Positions 1 through 8,398 of a stretch of 64,000 nucleotides of DNA are shown in pieces. Source of the stretch: Mycobacterium sp. E3251. GTDB taxonomy: Bacteria; Actinomycetota; Actinomycetes; Mycobacteriales; Mycobacteriaceae. The notes beneath the pieces are model-generated. The model was not told the DNA's origin and searched no databases. It was given only the letters and a program-made list of their open reading frames with translations. Position numbers and translations under genes: made by a program. The stretch covers positions 1-64,000 of the forward strand of contig NZ_LZJF01000011.1 in the NCBI RefSeq assembly GCF_001666835.1, written 5' to 3'. How positions within the stretch are numbered: the stretch's first letter is position 1; each line of letters opens with the position of its first letter.

Positions 1-775
1 CCGCTTCACCGACACCGACCGGTCCGCCGGTGGCGGTGTAGCCGTAGTAGCAGTGGGTGGTCATCACGACCACCGCAGCCGGGATCACCTGTGCGAATGA
101 CCAGCCCACGTCGTTGAGGCGCAGGAATGTATGGAAGTAGTGGTTGTAGGTGCCGGTGGACTGCCCGTAGAAAAGCACGGTGGTGACCTGTGCCGAGAGG
201 AAGGACAAGGTGATCGCCAGCCCGTAGAGCGGGATGATGACGACGAGACCCGCCACTACGCGGGTGGAGGCCAGATAGGCGACCGATCGGATGCTCATCA
301 CTTCGAGCGCGTCGATCTCCTCGCTGATGCGCATGGCGCCCAGTTCGGCGGTGGCGCCGGCGCCGACCGTGGCGGCAAGTGCTTGACCGGCGGCGACCGG
401 CGCGACAAATCGCACATTGACCAGTGCGGCCAAAAAGCCGGTGAAGGCGTCGGCACCGACGTTGCCCAGCGTCGCAAAGCCTTGGATGGCGACCAGTGAG
501 CCCGCGGACAGGGTGATGAGGCCGATGATGGTGGCGGTGCCACCGACCACGGCCATCGCGCCGGTGCCCATCCCCATCTGGGCAATCATGCGCAGCAGCT
601 CTCTGCGGTAGTGGCGTAGGGCGAAGGGGATCTGCCCGACCGCGGCCAGCGCGAACCAGACCATCTGCCCGACTTCGACCATTAGCCGGGCCGGGGCGTC
701 ACCGTATTCACGGACGGCAGTGGCTGCCCGCGGGAAGCGGATGCGCAGCGAGGGGGTCGCGGTAGCCGTTGCCAT
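1..775 (-). CDS. YrbE/MlaE-family ABC permease (second of a YrbE pair), 3'-truncated by window edge
   Basis: My own reading of the minus strand gives 258 codons without a stop, beginning ATGGCAACGGCTACC at 775 and running off the window. The protein has the MlaE permease pattern: a hydrophobic core and, near residue 150, the conserved segment SEEIDALEVM followed by a YLASTRVVAGLVV helix. It starts one base after the stop of the neighbouring yrbE gene, so the two are co-transcribed, as in mce operons where YrbE-A/B permeases precede six mce genes. They would form the inner-membrane channel for lipid or sterol import with an MceG ATPase. The mce genes would lie left of the window, so which mce operon this is cannot be told. 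Confidence 0.93.
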   Translation of the reverse strand, partial: MATATATPSLRIRFPRAATAVREYGDAPARLMVEVGQMVWFALAAVGQIPFALRHYRRELLRMIAQMGMGTGAMAVVGGTATIIGLITLSAGSLVAIQGFATLGNVGADAFTGFLAALVNVRFVAPVAAGQALAATVGAGATAELGAMRISEEIDALEVMSIRSVAYLASTRVVAGLVVIIPLYGLAITLSFLSAQVTTVLFYGQSTGTYNHYFHTFLRLNDVGWSFAQVIPAAVVVMTTHCYYGYTATGGPVGVGEA

Positions 776-776
776 G

Positions 777-1571
777 TCAGCGGCCTGTCCCGAACCGGAC
801 ACCGATCGTGGTCAGTGCCGCGTTGACGGCGAAAAGCGCGATGAAGCACAGCACCACCGTCTCGTTGACGGCAGTGCCCAGGCCCTTGGATCCGCCGCGC
901 ACGATCAGCCCGCGATAACAGCCGACCAGGCCGGCGATCAGCCCGAACGTCGCGGCCTTGATAATCGCGATCACCACCTCGGGCAGGCCGGTAAGCGCTG
1001 TCAGCGTGGACACGTAGCCACCGCTCGAGACGTTCTGCACGTACACGCTGAACACATAGGCGCCCGCTAGCCCGACGGCGACCACGAGGCCGTTGAGCAG
1101 CACCGCGACGATTGTCGAGGCGACGACGCGGGGGACCACCAGCCGGTGGATCGGGTCGATGCCGAGCACCTCGAGGGCATCGATCTCCTCGCGGATCGTG
1201 CGCGCGCCGAGGTCGGCGCAGATCGCGGTGCCGCCCGCACCGGCGACGACCATCACCGTCACGATCGGGCCGAGCTGGGTGACCGCGGCGATCCCGGCAC
1301 CAGCACCAGAGGTGTCCGCGGCGCCGAACTCGCCCAGTAGGACATTGAAAGTGAAGATGAGCAGCACGGTTTCCGGGATGGACAGCGCGATAGCGGGCAG
1401 CAGCGATACCCGCATGAGGAACCAGCCGGCCACGATGAACTCACGCCATTGGAAAGGCCGTGCGAGGGCTTTGCCGGTGAGCGCGCACATTCGGAAGAAC
1501 CCGCCGGCCACTTCCGCCCCCGCCCGGAGGTGGTTTCCAAATTTGCCGACGGCCACAGTCAAGGTAGTCAT
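777..1571 (-). CDS. YrbE/MlaE-family ABC permease (first of a YrbE pair)
   Basis: 264-aa integral membrane protein of the MlaE family, the usual length for mycobacterial YrbE-A. It opens with MTTLTVAVGKFG, then GGFFRMCALTGKAL, several hydrophobic helices, and the family signature REEIDALEVLGIDPIHRLVVP near residue 125. The C-terminus VNETVVLCFIALFAVNAALT is also typical. It precedes the second permease gene by one base, so translation is coupled. No strong Shine-Dalgarno lies before the ATG at 1571. The expected role is a permease half of an Mce lipid importer. It is the first gene of its operon; the promoter should lie in the gene-poor DNA at 1572-2200. Confidence 0.93.
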   Translation of the reverse strand: MTTLTVAVGKFGNHLRAGAEVAGGFFRMCALTGKALARPFQWREFIVAGWFLMRVSLLPAIALSIPETVLLIFTFNVLLGEFGAADTSGAGAGIAAVTQLGPIVTVMVVAGAGGTAICADLGARTIREEIDALEVLGIDPIHRLVVPRVVASTIVAVLLNGLVVAVGLAGAYVFSVYVQNVSSGGYVSTLTALTGLPEVVIAIIKAATFGLIAGLVGCYRGLIVRGGSKGLGTAVNETVVLCFIALFAVNAALTTIGVRFGTGR

Positions 1572-2199
1572 CGGGGCGATGCCTGACGTGGCGCATGAGC
1601 TTGCGCTGTTGATCGCCCGAGGGAACGGATCTGGGTCGGCGTGTGGTAACCGACCGGACTACCGAATCGCATCGTCTGCTCAAGCGGGTCATGCAGTCTC
1701 GTGAGCCCTACATGGCGTTGGCGGTCGCGATCACGATCCGCAGGCTTGCCGCCATACCGCCAGTGCTGCGAAAAGCGATTCGTTAGAGCGCATTTCGGGA
1801 CTCCGCCGAAAGACGCCGATATCCGACGGCATCGCCTCGACTCCGGGCACGACGGTGCGAGGTGCGACCCGCCGCATAGCTCGTCACCGGGCTCCAGCCA
1901 CGGGCCGGTCACTTGCGCCCCTTGACCGGCGTCCTCCGCCCCGCTCCGACTCCCCGTCGGTTGTGCCACGCAGCCACTATGGCATTCGACTGTACGGACA
2001 GTCAATAACGACGCGGGCGCGGAATGAACGGCGGATGGCCGCGCCGGAGTCTTTGGGCTGCTCCACTATCGCGACCCATTTGGCGACTTGGCCCTTGCGC
2101 TACCCTCGGCGCGTCACGAAGGCACGTCCATCCCGTTTTGGTCGGCGAACAAATCGACTGTACGTAGATGCGCGACTAGGGGGACTCGATTACGGGTCA
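1572..2199. other. Gene-free stretch upstream of the yrbE pair
   Basis: About 630 bases in which I find no convincing coding sequence on either strand; the open frames are Arg/Pro-rich and look like chance frames in GC-rich DNA. It should hold the promoter of the yrbE operon. The only ordered element seen is the palindrome at 1988-2003. Confidence 0.6.
1988..2003. promoter_or_regulatory. Operator-like palindrome
   Basis: GACTGTACGGACAGTC has perfect 6-base arms (GACTGT/ACAGTC) around a 4-base centre, the size and symmetry of a TetR-family operator. GACTGTACG recurs in part near 2157. It lies between the yrbE operon and a decayed TetR gene. That it regulates either is inference. Confidence 0.35.
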
Positions 2200-2313
2200 A
2201 TTACTCGCTCGTGCAGTGCATTTCGCTGCCGACTGCGCGGCCTGTCATCCCGTTGCGGCGGTGAGGGATTCGGCACGACCGAGACGACGTCCGCGGAAGG
2301 GTCGCCCACTTGC

Positions 2314-2732
2314 TCAGGGCCAGATGGTCGAGCAGCAGCCCGCCGAGCGAGCCGCCACATGGGTACTGCCGCGTCGCCGGTTGTCACTCAACCGCTCTAC
2401 CTTGCGCTGGCGTGCCACCTTCGCGTTGCCGGCGAGCATCCGTGGGGCTTCGGACGTGTAAATGGTTGCGGCTATGCGCTTGTACGCCGCCGACCGGTGG
2501 TCCCATGGCGGCCGCAGGACCTCGAGCCGGCGAGCCGGAGGAAATTCCCCGAGTTCCCACCACATGATCTTTGGTCCAGAAGTGATCAACGATGGTGTCC
2601 CCGGACACCCCAAGCTCCTCGGCGATATCGCCGAGATTTGTTCTGTCATAGGCACGTTCAGCGACCTAGCGCACGAACGCTTCAAGGATCTTACGATTAC
2701 CGGGCACGCGGTGTGGCGTCAGCCCTCGGCAT
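2314..2732 (-). pseudogene. Decayed TetR-family regulator
   Basis: Reading the minus strand from ATG at 2732, the codons give MPRADATPRAR and then a stop. Shifting frame gives NRKILEAFVR, a TAG stop, VAERAYDRTNLGDIAEELG, then VSGDTIVDHFWTKDHVV, which is a textbook TetR helix-turn-helix. A second frameshift near 2560 leads to RIAATIYTSEAPRMLAGNA and KVARQRKVERLSDN, which resembles the ligand-domain helices of the same family. At least two frameshifts and one nonsense codon inactivate it. An imperfect ACCG/CGGT inverted repeat at 2738-2751, just before the start, could be its former operator. The C-terminal end cannot be placed exactly. Confidence 0.72.
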
Positions 2733-2737
2733 AACTA

Positions 2738-2751
2738 ACCGTACGAGCGGT
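2738..2751. promoter_or_regulatory. Possible remnant operator before the TetR pseudogene
   Basis: ACCGTACGAGCGGT forms an inverted repeat (ACCG/CGGT with a near-symmetric core) six bases upstream of the pseudogene start, where autoregulated TetR genes carry their operator. Weak on its own. Confidence 0.25.
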
Positions 2752-2900
2752 CAATTGTCACTCGTCCCGCGCATCCTCCCCGGTTGCGCCGCGACCGGTC
2801 GGCTGGTCCGGCGCGGGGTATTGACGGCGTTGCCGGCTCTGGCGGCGACGGCATCAGCCGCCGTAGCGCCTGCTCGCGAAGAACGGCACCGTGCCGTACG

Positions 2901-3209
2901 TCAAAATGGCCTGCGCCCAGTGCTCTCATCCGGTGCGGTTACGACAAACATATTCGAGCCGGGTGCTGACTTGATCTCACCGGCTGCGTACATGGTCATG
3001 AGGTCTCTGCCATCGCTGTCGGCAACGCAGACATAGGTGTCCGTCTCCGCGTCATAGTCGAAGCTGTCCCAAGCCAATACGAACGCCAAGCAGTTGCCGT
3101 CGCGGTCGGCGATCACCAGCTTGTGCACGCCTGACTCTTTTAATAGCTCGGCATCCCGCACGCGCTGCTGAGGGGCTCCGTTGGTGTGAAGCGTTAGGCT
3201 GTCTAACAT
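2901..3209 (-). CDS. Small hypothetical protein (102 aa)
   Basis: I start it at the ATG at 3209 because AAGGGAG lies 5 bases upstream; the frame continues upstream, but that part has low-complexity, non-protein-like composition. The product begins MLDSLTLHTNGAPQQRVRD and contains acidic segments such as SFDYDAETDTYVCVADSDG. This composition and the alternation of beta-like and polar segments look like a real soluble protein, but I do not recognise the family. It has no signal peptide or membrane segment. It stands alone between the TetR pseudogene and the divergent thiolase operon. Confidence 0.55.
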   Translation of the reverse strand: MLDSLTLHTNGAPQQRVRDAELLKESGVHKLVIADRDGNCLAFVLAWDSFDYDAETDTYVCVADSDGRDLMTMYAAGEIKSAPGSNMFVVTAPDESTGRRPF

Positions 3210-3608
3210 CTGTACTCCCTTGGCGAGGTTCTCTCCTCCGATCCGAACGCTCGAATGCTCCGGACCAAGGCCAGTGTCTCTCCGAATGCCGCCCCCGACC
3301 AGGGCATTACGACCCATCCTCAATGGCTCGTGAGTCGCCCGACAAAGAGGGCGAAATTCGAAGGCCTGCAGGATTCGCCAACGATTCGCATCCACGCGCA
3401 AACCGTTCGCAACTGCTGCCCGATCGATCACGACCGTGGTGGTAGCAGGTGGCCTCACGAGCGCATTGGCGTGGAGGCGAGTGAAAGCCAATCGTGCTTG
3501 GCCCCGCCGGAGCCACCCCGCCCTTCAACCTCCCAACCCCTTGGTTGACAATCGATCCAAGACCCACTTCGTCTGAAGTCCACACGTCACGTCAAAGGAG
3601 ACACGAGC
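3210..3608. promoter_or_regulatory. Divergent upstream region of the thiolase-crotonase operon
   Basis: About 400 bases without a credible gene. TTGACA at 3545-3550 is a good -35 candidate and lies inside a short CTTGG...CCAAG inverted repeat (3540-3561) that may bind a regulator. AAAGGAGA at 3594-3601 is a strong ribosome binding site for the thiolase. I see no clear -10. Confidence 0.4.
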
Positions 3609-4757
3609 ATGGCTGAAGCCGTCATCGTCGAGGCAGTGCGCTCACCGATCGGGAAGCGCAACGGCGGGTTGTCCGGGGTGCACCCCGCGGACCTGTCAGC
3701 GCAGGTGCTCAACGGATTGGTGGAGCGGGCGGGCGTCGACCCCGGGATCGTCGACGACGTCATCTGGGGCTGCGTCATGCAGGCGGGCGAGCAGGCCCTC
3801 GACATCGGCCGCACTGCCCTGCTGGCCGCCGGGTGGCCGGAGACCGTCCCGGGCGTGACCGTCGACCGCCAGTGCGGCTCGAGCCAGCAGTCCATCCACT
3901 TCGCGGCGGCCGGCGTGGTGGCCGGGCACTACGACGTCGTGGTGGCCGGGGGCGTGGAGTCGATGTCGCGCACGCCGATGGGCTCGTCGCTGGCCAACGG
4001 TGGGCGGCCCTACCCCAAGGCATTCCTGGACCGCTACGAAGGGCAGATTCCCAACCAGGGCCTCGGCGCGGAGATGATCGCCGAGCAATGGGGCCTGGAC
4101 CGCACCGCGCTCGACGAGTTCTCTCTGGGCTCGCACGAAAAGGCCGCGGCCGCACAGGATTCCGGTGCCTACGACGACCAGATCGTGGGAATCAAGGACC
4201 AGGACGGCAACGTGGTCCTCAAGGACGAAGGCATCCGCCGGGGCACCCCGATGGAGAAGATGGCGTCGCTGAAGCCGGCGTTCAAGGAAGACGGCGTCAT
4301 CCACGCCGGCAACTCGTCGCAGATCTCCGACGGCGCGGCCGCCCTGCTGTTCATGTCCGCCGAGAAGGCCAAGGAGCTCGGCCTCAAGCCGATCGCCAAG
4401 GTGCACACCGCGACGCTGGCTGGGGCCGACCCGGTGATCATGCTGACCGCGCCCATCCCGGCCACCCAGAAGGTGCTCAAGAAGTCGGGACTCTCCATCG
4501 GCGACATCGGGGCTTACGAGGTCAACGAGGCGTTCGCACCCGTTCCGCTGGCGTGGCTGAAAGACATTGGCGCCGACGAGAAGAAGCTCAACCCGAATGG
4601 CGGCGCGATCGCGCTCGGCCACCCACTCGGCGGCTCCGGGGCGCGGCTGATGACCACGCTGCTGTACCACATGCGGGACAAGGGAATTCGCTACGGCCTG
4701 CAGACGATGTGCGAAGGTGGTGGCCAGGCCAACGCCACCATCGTGGAGCTGTTGTGA
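3609..4757 (+). CDS. Acetyl-CoA C-acyltransferase (thiolase, FadA family)
   Basis: 382-aa thiolase, cleaving a 3-ketoacyl-CoA with CoA (or condensing acyl-CoAs). The nucleophile is Cys89 in DRQCGSSQQ; the C-terminal catalytic motifs are NEAF (about 313), GGAIALGHPLGGSGAR (about 335) and TMCEGGG (about 368). ATG at 3609 has AAAGGAGA 7 bases upstream. The VTVDRQCGSSQQ motif is shared with the steroid-type thiolases FadA5/FadA6 more than with FadA or FadA2, but the overall sequence fits neither closely, so no symbol is given. The next gene, an enoyl-CoA hydratase, overlaps its stop (GTGA). The pair thus encodes two beta-oxidation steps on an unknown acyl-CoA. Confidence 0.93.
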   Translation: MAEAVIVEAVRSPIGKRNGGLSGVHPADLSAQVLNGLVERAGVDPGIVDDVIWGCVMQAGEQALDIGRTALLAAGWPETVPGVTVDRQCGSSQQSIHFAAAGVVAGHYDVVVAGGVESMSRTPMGSSLANGGRPYPKAFLDRYEGQIPNQGLGAEMIAEQWGLDRTALDEFSLGSHEKAAAAQDSGAYDDQIVGIKDQDGNVVLKDEGIRRGTPMEKMASLKPAFKEDGVIHAGNSSQISDGAAALLFMSAEKAKELGLKPIAKVHTATLAGADPVIMLTAPIPATQKVLKKSGLSIGDIGAYEVNEAFAPVPLAWLKDIGADEKKLNPNGGAIALGHPLGGSGARLMTTLLYHMRDKGIRYGLQTMCEGGGQANATIVELL

Positions 4758-5557
4758 CGGACGCCGCCACCGATCAGCCGGCGGTGCTGGTCGAACGACG
4801 CGGCAACGTCATGGTGATCACCATCAACCGGCCCGAGGCACGCAACGCGGTCAACGGCGCCGTCAGCATCGGCGTCGGGGACGCGCTCGACGCGGCGCAA
4901 CACGACCCTGACGTACGGGCCGTGGTGATCACCGGCGCCGGCGACAAGTCGTTTTGCGCCGGCGCCGACCTCAAGGCGATCTCGCGCCGGGAGAACCTGT
5001 ATCACCCCGAGCACGGCGAGTGGGGCTTCGCGGGTTACGTGCACCACTTCATCGACAAGCCCACCATCGCGGCGGTCAACGGCACCGCCCTGGGTGGGGG
5101 TACCGAGCTGGCCCTGGCCAGTGACCTGGTGGTGGCGGACGAGCGGGCCAAGTTCGGCCTGCCCGAGGTCAAACGCGGGCTGATTGCGGCCGCGGGTGGC
5201 GTGTTCCGGATCGTGCAGCAGCTGCCGCGCAAGGTGGGGATGGAGCTGCTGCTGACCGGTGAGCCGATCACCGCCTCCGACGCCTTCGAATGGGGCCTGA
5301 TCAACCAGGTGGTTGAGGAGGGCACGGTGCTGGAAGCCGCACTGGCCCTGGCCGCCCGGGTGACCGTCAACGCACCACTGTCCGTGCAGGCCAGCAAGCG
5401 CATCGCCTACGGCGTCGACGACGGGGTCGTCACCGACGAGGAAGCGGGATGGCAGCGCACCATGAAAGAGATGGGCACTCTGCTGCGCTCCGAAGACGCC
5501 AAGGAGGGGCCGCTCGCTTTCGCCGAGAAGCGGGAGCCGGTCTGGAAGGCGCGCTAG
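4754..5557 (+). CDS. Enoyl-CoA hydratase (crotonase family)
   Basis: 267-aa crotonase starting at a GTG that overlaps the thiolase stop (GTGA at 4754-4757), so translation is coupled. It has the oxyanion-hole segments SFCAGADLKAI (about 68-78) and NGTALGGGTELALASD (about 108). Both hydratase glutamates are in place, in GGGTEL and in FGLPEVKRGL. Hydration of a trans-2-enoyl-CoA is therefore likely, which fits with the thiolase in a short beta-oxidation operon. The substrate is unknown. The length is normal for EchA proteins. Confidence 0.93.
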   Translation: MTDAATDQPAVLVERRGNVMVITINRPEARNAVNGAVSIGVGDALDAAQHDPDVRAVVITGAGDKSFCAGADLKAISRRENLYHPEHGEWGFAGYVHHFIDKPTIAAVNGTALGGGTELALASDLVVADERAKFGLPEVKRGLIAAAGGVFRIVQQLPRKVGMELLLTGEPITASDAFEWGLINQVVEEGTVLEAALALAARVTVNAPLSVQASKRIAYGVDDGVVTDEEAGWQRTMKEMGTLLRSEDAKEGPLAFAEKREPVWKAR

Positions 5558-5572
5558 CCCGGTGACGCTGCG

Positions 5573-6589
5573 CTAGGTCGCCAGGACGTTCACCCCGCGC
5601 TGGAACGCGGCGGGCAGCAGCGTGCATGCCGGCACGATGGCACGGCGCGCGAGCGGTGGGGTGCTGGCCAACACCAGGCCACGGGTGAGTAACCGGTAGT
5701 TGCGGGTAATCCGTTGCCACGCAAGCTCATACGACGACGGACTCTCGTCGGCGATCGCGGCGACCGCCGCGGCCGCTTGCTTGACTGCCAGGCTGATGCC
5801 TTCGCCGGTCAGTGCGTCTTCGTACCCCGCCGCGTCGCCCACGAGCAGCACCCGCCCCGCGACCCGGCGGGAGACCACCTGCCGCAACGGCCCGCACCCG
5901 CGCGCCTCGCCGCGGCCGGCACCCTCTAATTGCCCGGCCAGCCTTGGGAACCAGGCGAGGTCGGGTCGACCCGGCGACAAGATCGCCACGCCAACGAGGT
6001 CCGGTTCGACCGGGGTGACGTATGCCTCGCCCCAGCGCGACCAGTGCACCTCGACGAATTCGGACCATGCCGGCACCCGGTAATGCCAACGGACGCCGTA
6101 GCGCCGCGGCGTCCCCGCCGTCGCCGTGATTCCGACGGATCGCCTGACCTGAGAATGCAGTCCGTCGGCCGCCACTAACCATTTCGCACGCACGCCGGCG
6201 GCCGTCACCCCGTGCGCGTCCTGCTGCACGGTGGTCACCCGCGTCCGAAGCCATTCGGTGTCTTGCTCTTTCGCCCGCGCGGCCATTGCCGCGTGCAACG
6301 TCGTGCGCCGCACCCCCCGGCCCGGCCCGTTGCGAAACCGGGCCTGCGCCCGGCGGTGTTCGCTGACGTAAGCGATGCCGTGAAAGGGCATGCCGACCGG
6401 GTCGACCCCGAGCGCCGTCAGCTCGGCAAGCCCGCCCGGCATGAGGCCCTCACCGCACGCCTTGTCGATGGGGCCCTCGCGCGGGTCGGCGACGATCACC
6501 GAAAGTCCTTGGCGGCGTGCGTGTAACGCCGTGGCCAGGCCGCCCGGGCCGCCGCCGACGATCAACAGGTCGGTGTCGTAGTCGGTCAT
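5573..6589 (-). CDS. FAD-dependent oxidoreductase, geranylgeranyl-reductase-like
   Basis: 338-aa group-A flavoprotein. The N-terminal dinucleotide-binding motif is DLLIVGGGPGGLATALHARR, followed by an AADGLHSQVRR motif near 147 and the GD motif VLLVGDAAGYEDALTGEG near 265, as in geranylgeranyl reductases and lipid-modifying flavin enzymes. The start at 6589 is chosen because MTDYDTDLLIVGG places the Rossmann fold at the N-terminus and overlaps the stop of the upstream methyltransferase gene (ATGA), indicating translational coupling. Its substrate is not evident; with the methyltransferase it probably tailors an isoprenoid or polyketide-like lipid. Confidence 0.88.
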   Translation of the reverse strand: MTDYDTDLLIVGGGPGGLATALHARRQGLSVIVADPREGPIDKACGEGLMPGGLAELTALGVDPVGMPFHGIAYVSEHRRAQARFRNGPGRGVRRTTLHAAMAARAKEQDTEWLRTRVTTVQQDAHGVTAAGVRAKWLVAADGLHSQVRRSVGITATAGTPRRYGVRWHYRVPAWSEFVEVHWSRWGEAYVTPVEPDLVGVAILSPGRPDLAWFPRLAGQLEGAGRGEARGCGPLRQVVSRRVAGRVLLVGDAAGYEDALTGEGISLAVKQAAAAVAAIADESPSSYELAWQRITRNYRLLTRGLVLASTPPLARRAIVPACTLLPAAFQRGVNVLAT

Positions 6590-7086
6590 GTATAACCCAG
6601 CGCCGAGTTCTCGACCTGCAGCCGCACCCTCAGCAGCGCCGCGTTCGCCAGGGTGAAGATGCCCGCGGTCAGCCACGCCGTGTGCACCAACGGCAGCGCC
6701 AACCCCTCAGCCACCACTGCAACATAGTTCGGATGGTGCAGCCACCGGTAGGGACCCTGACGCACCAGCGGGGCCTGCGGCAGCACGATCACCCTGGTGT
6801 TCCATCGCCGCCCCAGCGTGGCGATGCACCACCAGCGCAGGCCCTGGCTGAGCGCCACCACCGTCAGCATCGGCCAGCCCAGCCAGGTGATGAACGGCCG
6901 GTGCAGTGCCCACGGTTCGAGAACGCAGCCGACCAGCAACCCGGTGTGGATGAGCACCATCACCGGATAGTGCGATCGGCCAAATTCCTTGGCGCCCTGG
7001 GCAAACGACCACTGCGCGTTGCGCTTGGACACGACCAGCTCCACGACGCGTTCGATCCCGACCGCGAGGACCAGCAGGTAATACAT
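6586..7086 (-). CDS. Isoprenylcysteine carboxyl methyltransferase (ICMT) family membrane protein
   Basis: 166-aa membrane protein with about four hydrophobic helices. The C-terminal ICMT signature is LVRQGPYRWLHHPNYVAVVA (about 115-134). In bacteria such proteins use S-adenosylmethionine to O-methylate small lipophilic acceptors, for example alkylpyrones made by type III polyketide synthases. It is the first gene of a two-gene operon with the flavin oxidoreductase (4-base overlap). In other mycobacteria I recall this pair beside a type III PKS; none is seen here. The divergent neighbour starts at 7253. Confidence 0.88.
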   Translation of the reverse strand: MYYLLVLAVGIERVVELVVSKRNAQWSFAQGAKEFGRSHYPVMVLIHTGLLVGCVLEPWALHRPFITWLGWPMLTVVALSQGLRWWCIATLGRRWNTRVIVLPQAPLVRQGPYRWLHHPNYVAVVAEGLALPLVHTAWLTAGIFTLANAALLRVRLQVENSALGYT

Positions 7087-7252
7087 GTCTCCACTATCCG
7101 TTGACGAGGACTGCTTGTACCGGGTCCACGGTGCCGCCGCCGCGCCGGTTCACCCGCCGCGAGCGTAACCACCCGGCGAAAATCCGGGCCGGGAATCCCG
7201 GTGGTGTCACGTACGCGCCACCGGCCGAGCTCCGCCCGCTAGGTTGGACAGT

Positions 7253-8398
7253 ATGCGGATCCTCGTCACCGGTGCCACCGGCTATGTCGGATCGCGGCTG
7301 GTCACGGCGCTGCTGGCGGACCGGCACCACGTCGTGGCCGCCACCCGGAACCCCGAGCGCCTAAGACGGTTCGGCTGGGTCGACGACGTCACGCCGGTGG
7401 CCCTCGACGCCGCGGATCCCGCGTCGACCCGGGCGGCTTTCGCGAGCTCCGGCCCCATTGACGTGGTCTATTACCTGGTGCACGCCATCGGCCAGCCCGG
7501 CTTCCGCGACGCCGACAAGGCCTCCGCCGCCAATGTGGCCGCGGCGGCCAGGGATGCCGGGGTGCCACGCATCGTCTACCTGGGCGGATTCGTGCCCGCC
7601 GACGAGATCTTGTCCGAGCACCTGACCAGCCGGGCCGAGGTGGCCGAAGCCCTGGCGGTCCCGGACGGCCCGGAGCTGGTGTGGCTGGGCGCGGCGATGA
7701 TCGTCGGCGCCGGCTCGACCTCGTTCGAAATGATGCGTTACGTCGGAGACCGCTTTCCGCTCATGCCCATCCCGAGTTGGATGGACAACCCGATCGACCC
7801 GATCTCCATCCGTGATGTCCTGTATTACCTCGTCGCCGCGGCCGCCGCCGAGCGGTTGCCGGCCGGCGCGTACGACATCTCCGGCCCGGACACGACGTCC
7901 TACCGGGAGCTGCTCAAGACGTATGCGCGAATCTCCGGCAGGTGGCACGCCGGGCTGCCCGTCGGCCGGGTCGACACCGGGCTGGCATCGCTGATCACCG
8001 GCGTCGCGCTCCCGGTGCCGCCGGGGCTGGCCGGCGACCTGGTCGAATCGCTGGACCATCCGATGGTGGCGTCCCACAGCGACCTACGCGACCGGGTGGC
8101 CGACCCGCCCGGTGGGTTGCTCGGCGTCGAAGACGCCATTGCCTTAGCCTTGGCCGATCAGTCGAATCGCCCGCGGCCGGTGAACGCTCTGGCCGATCCC
8201 CATCATCTGGCCGACACCGATCCCGTGTGGGCCGGCGGCGACGCGCGGCGCATCCGCCACGTCGCAGGCCGACTCACCCCGCCCGTCGCGCGGCCGGCCC
8301 TCCGCCTGGTCAACAGCGTCCCCGGGCCCGTTGCGGGCGCGCTGCGAACCGGCATCGACATCCTGACCTCGCGGACCCCGAAGGTGCGTCTCGCATGA
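7253..8398 (+). CDS. NAD(P)-binding atypical SDR / NmrA-like protein
   Basis: 381 aa, starting with the Rossmann motif MRILVTGATGYVGSRLV. I chose ATG 7253 over the TTG nine bases upstream because it gives the usual short lead to the glycine motif. The fold continues with VVYYLVHAIGQP (about 78) and VYLGGFVPADE (about 107), typical of extended/atypical SDRs that act as NADPH-dependent reductases or sensors. It resembles the first 300 residues of the protein at 9119-10468, so the two are probably paralogues. ATGA overlap with the downstream CPBP protease gene suggests one operon. The substrate is unknown. Confidence 0.87.
   Translation: MRILVTGATGYVGSRLVTALLADRHHVVAATRNPERLRRFGWVDDVTPVALDAADPASTRAAFASSGPIDVVYYLVHAIGQPGFRDADKASAANVAAAARDAGVPRIVYLGGFVPADEILSEHLTSRAEVAEALAVPDGPELVWLGAAMIVGAGSTSFEMMRYVGDRFPLMPIPSWMDNPIDPISIRDVLYYLVAAAAAERLPAGAYDISGPDTTSYRELLKTYARISGRWHAGLPVGRVDTGLASLITGVALPVPPGLAGDLVESLDHPMVASHSDLRDRVADPPGGLLGVEDAIALALADQSNRPRPVNALADPHHLADTDPVWAGGDARRIRHVAGRLTPPVARPALRLVNSVPGPVAGALRTGIDILTSRTPKVRLA

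Noticed and set aside
2735..2929. Possible coding fragment on the minus strand containing EHWAQAILTYGTVPFF
   Set aside because: A short protein-like stretch ends in a stop and lacks a recognisable family; too little to call a pseudogene.
1855..3036. A 393-codon open frame on the plus strand
   Set aside because: Arg/Pro/Ser-rich translation with no domain, no ribosome binding site, and it runs antisense through a TetR pseudogene and a better small gene; typical chance frame in GC-rich DNA.
3609..4757. Assignment of the thiolase as FadA5 or FadA6
   Set aside because: Only the active-site neighbourhood is similar; the rest differs, and no cholesterol genes surround it.
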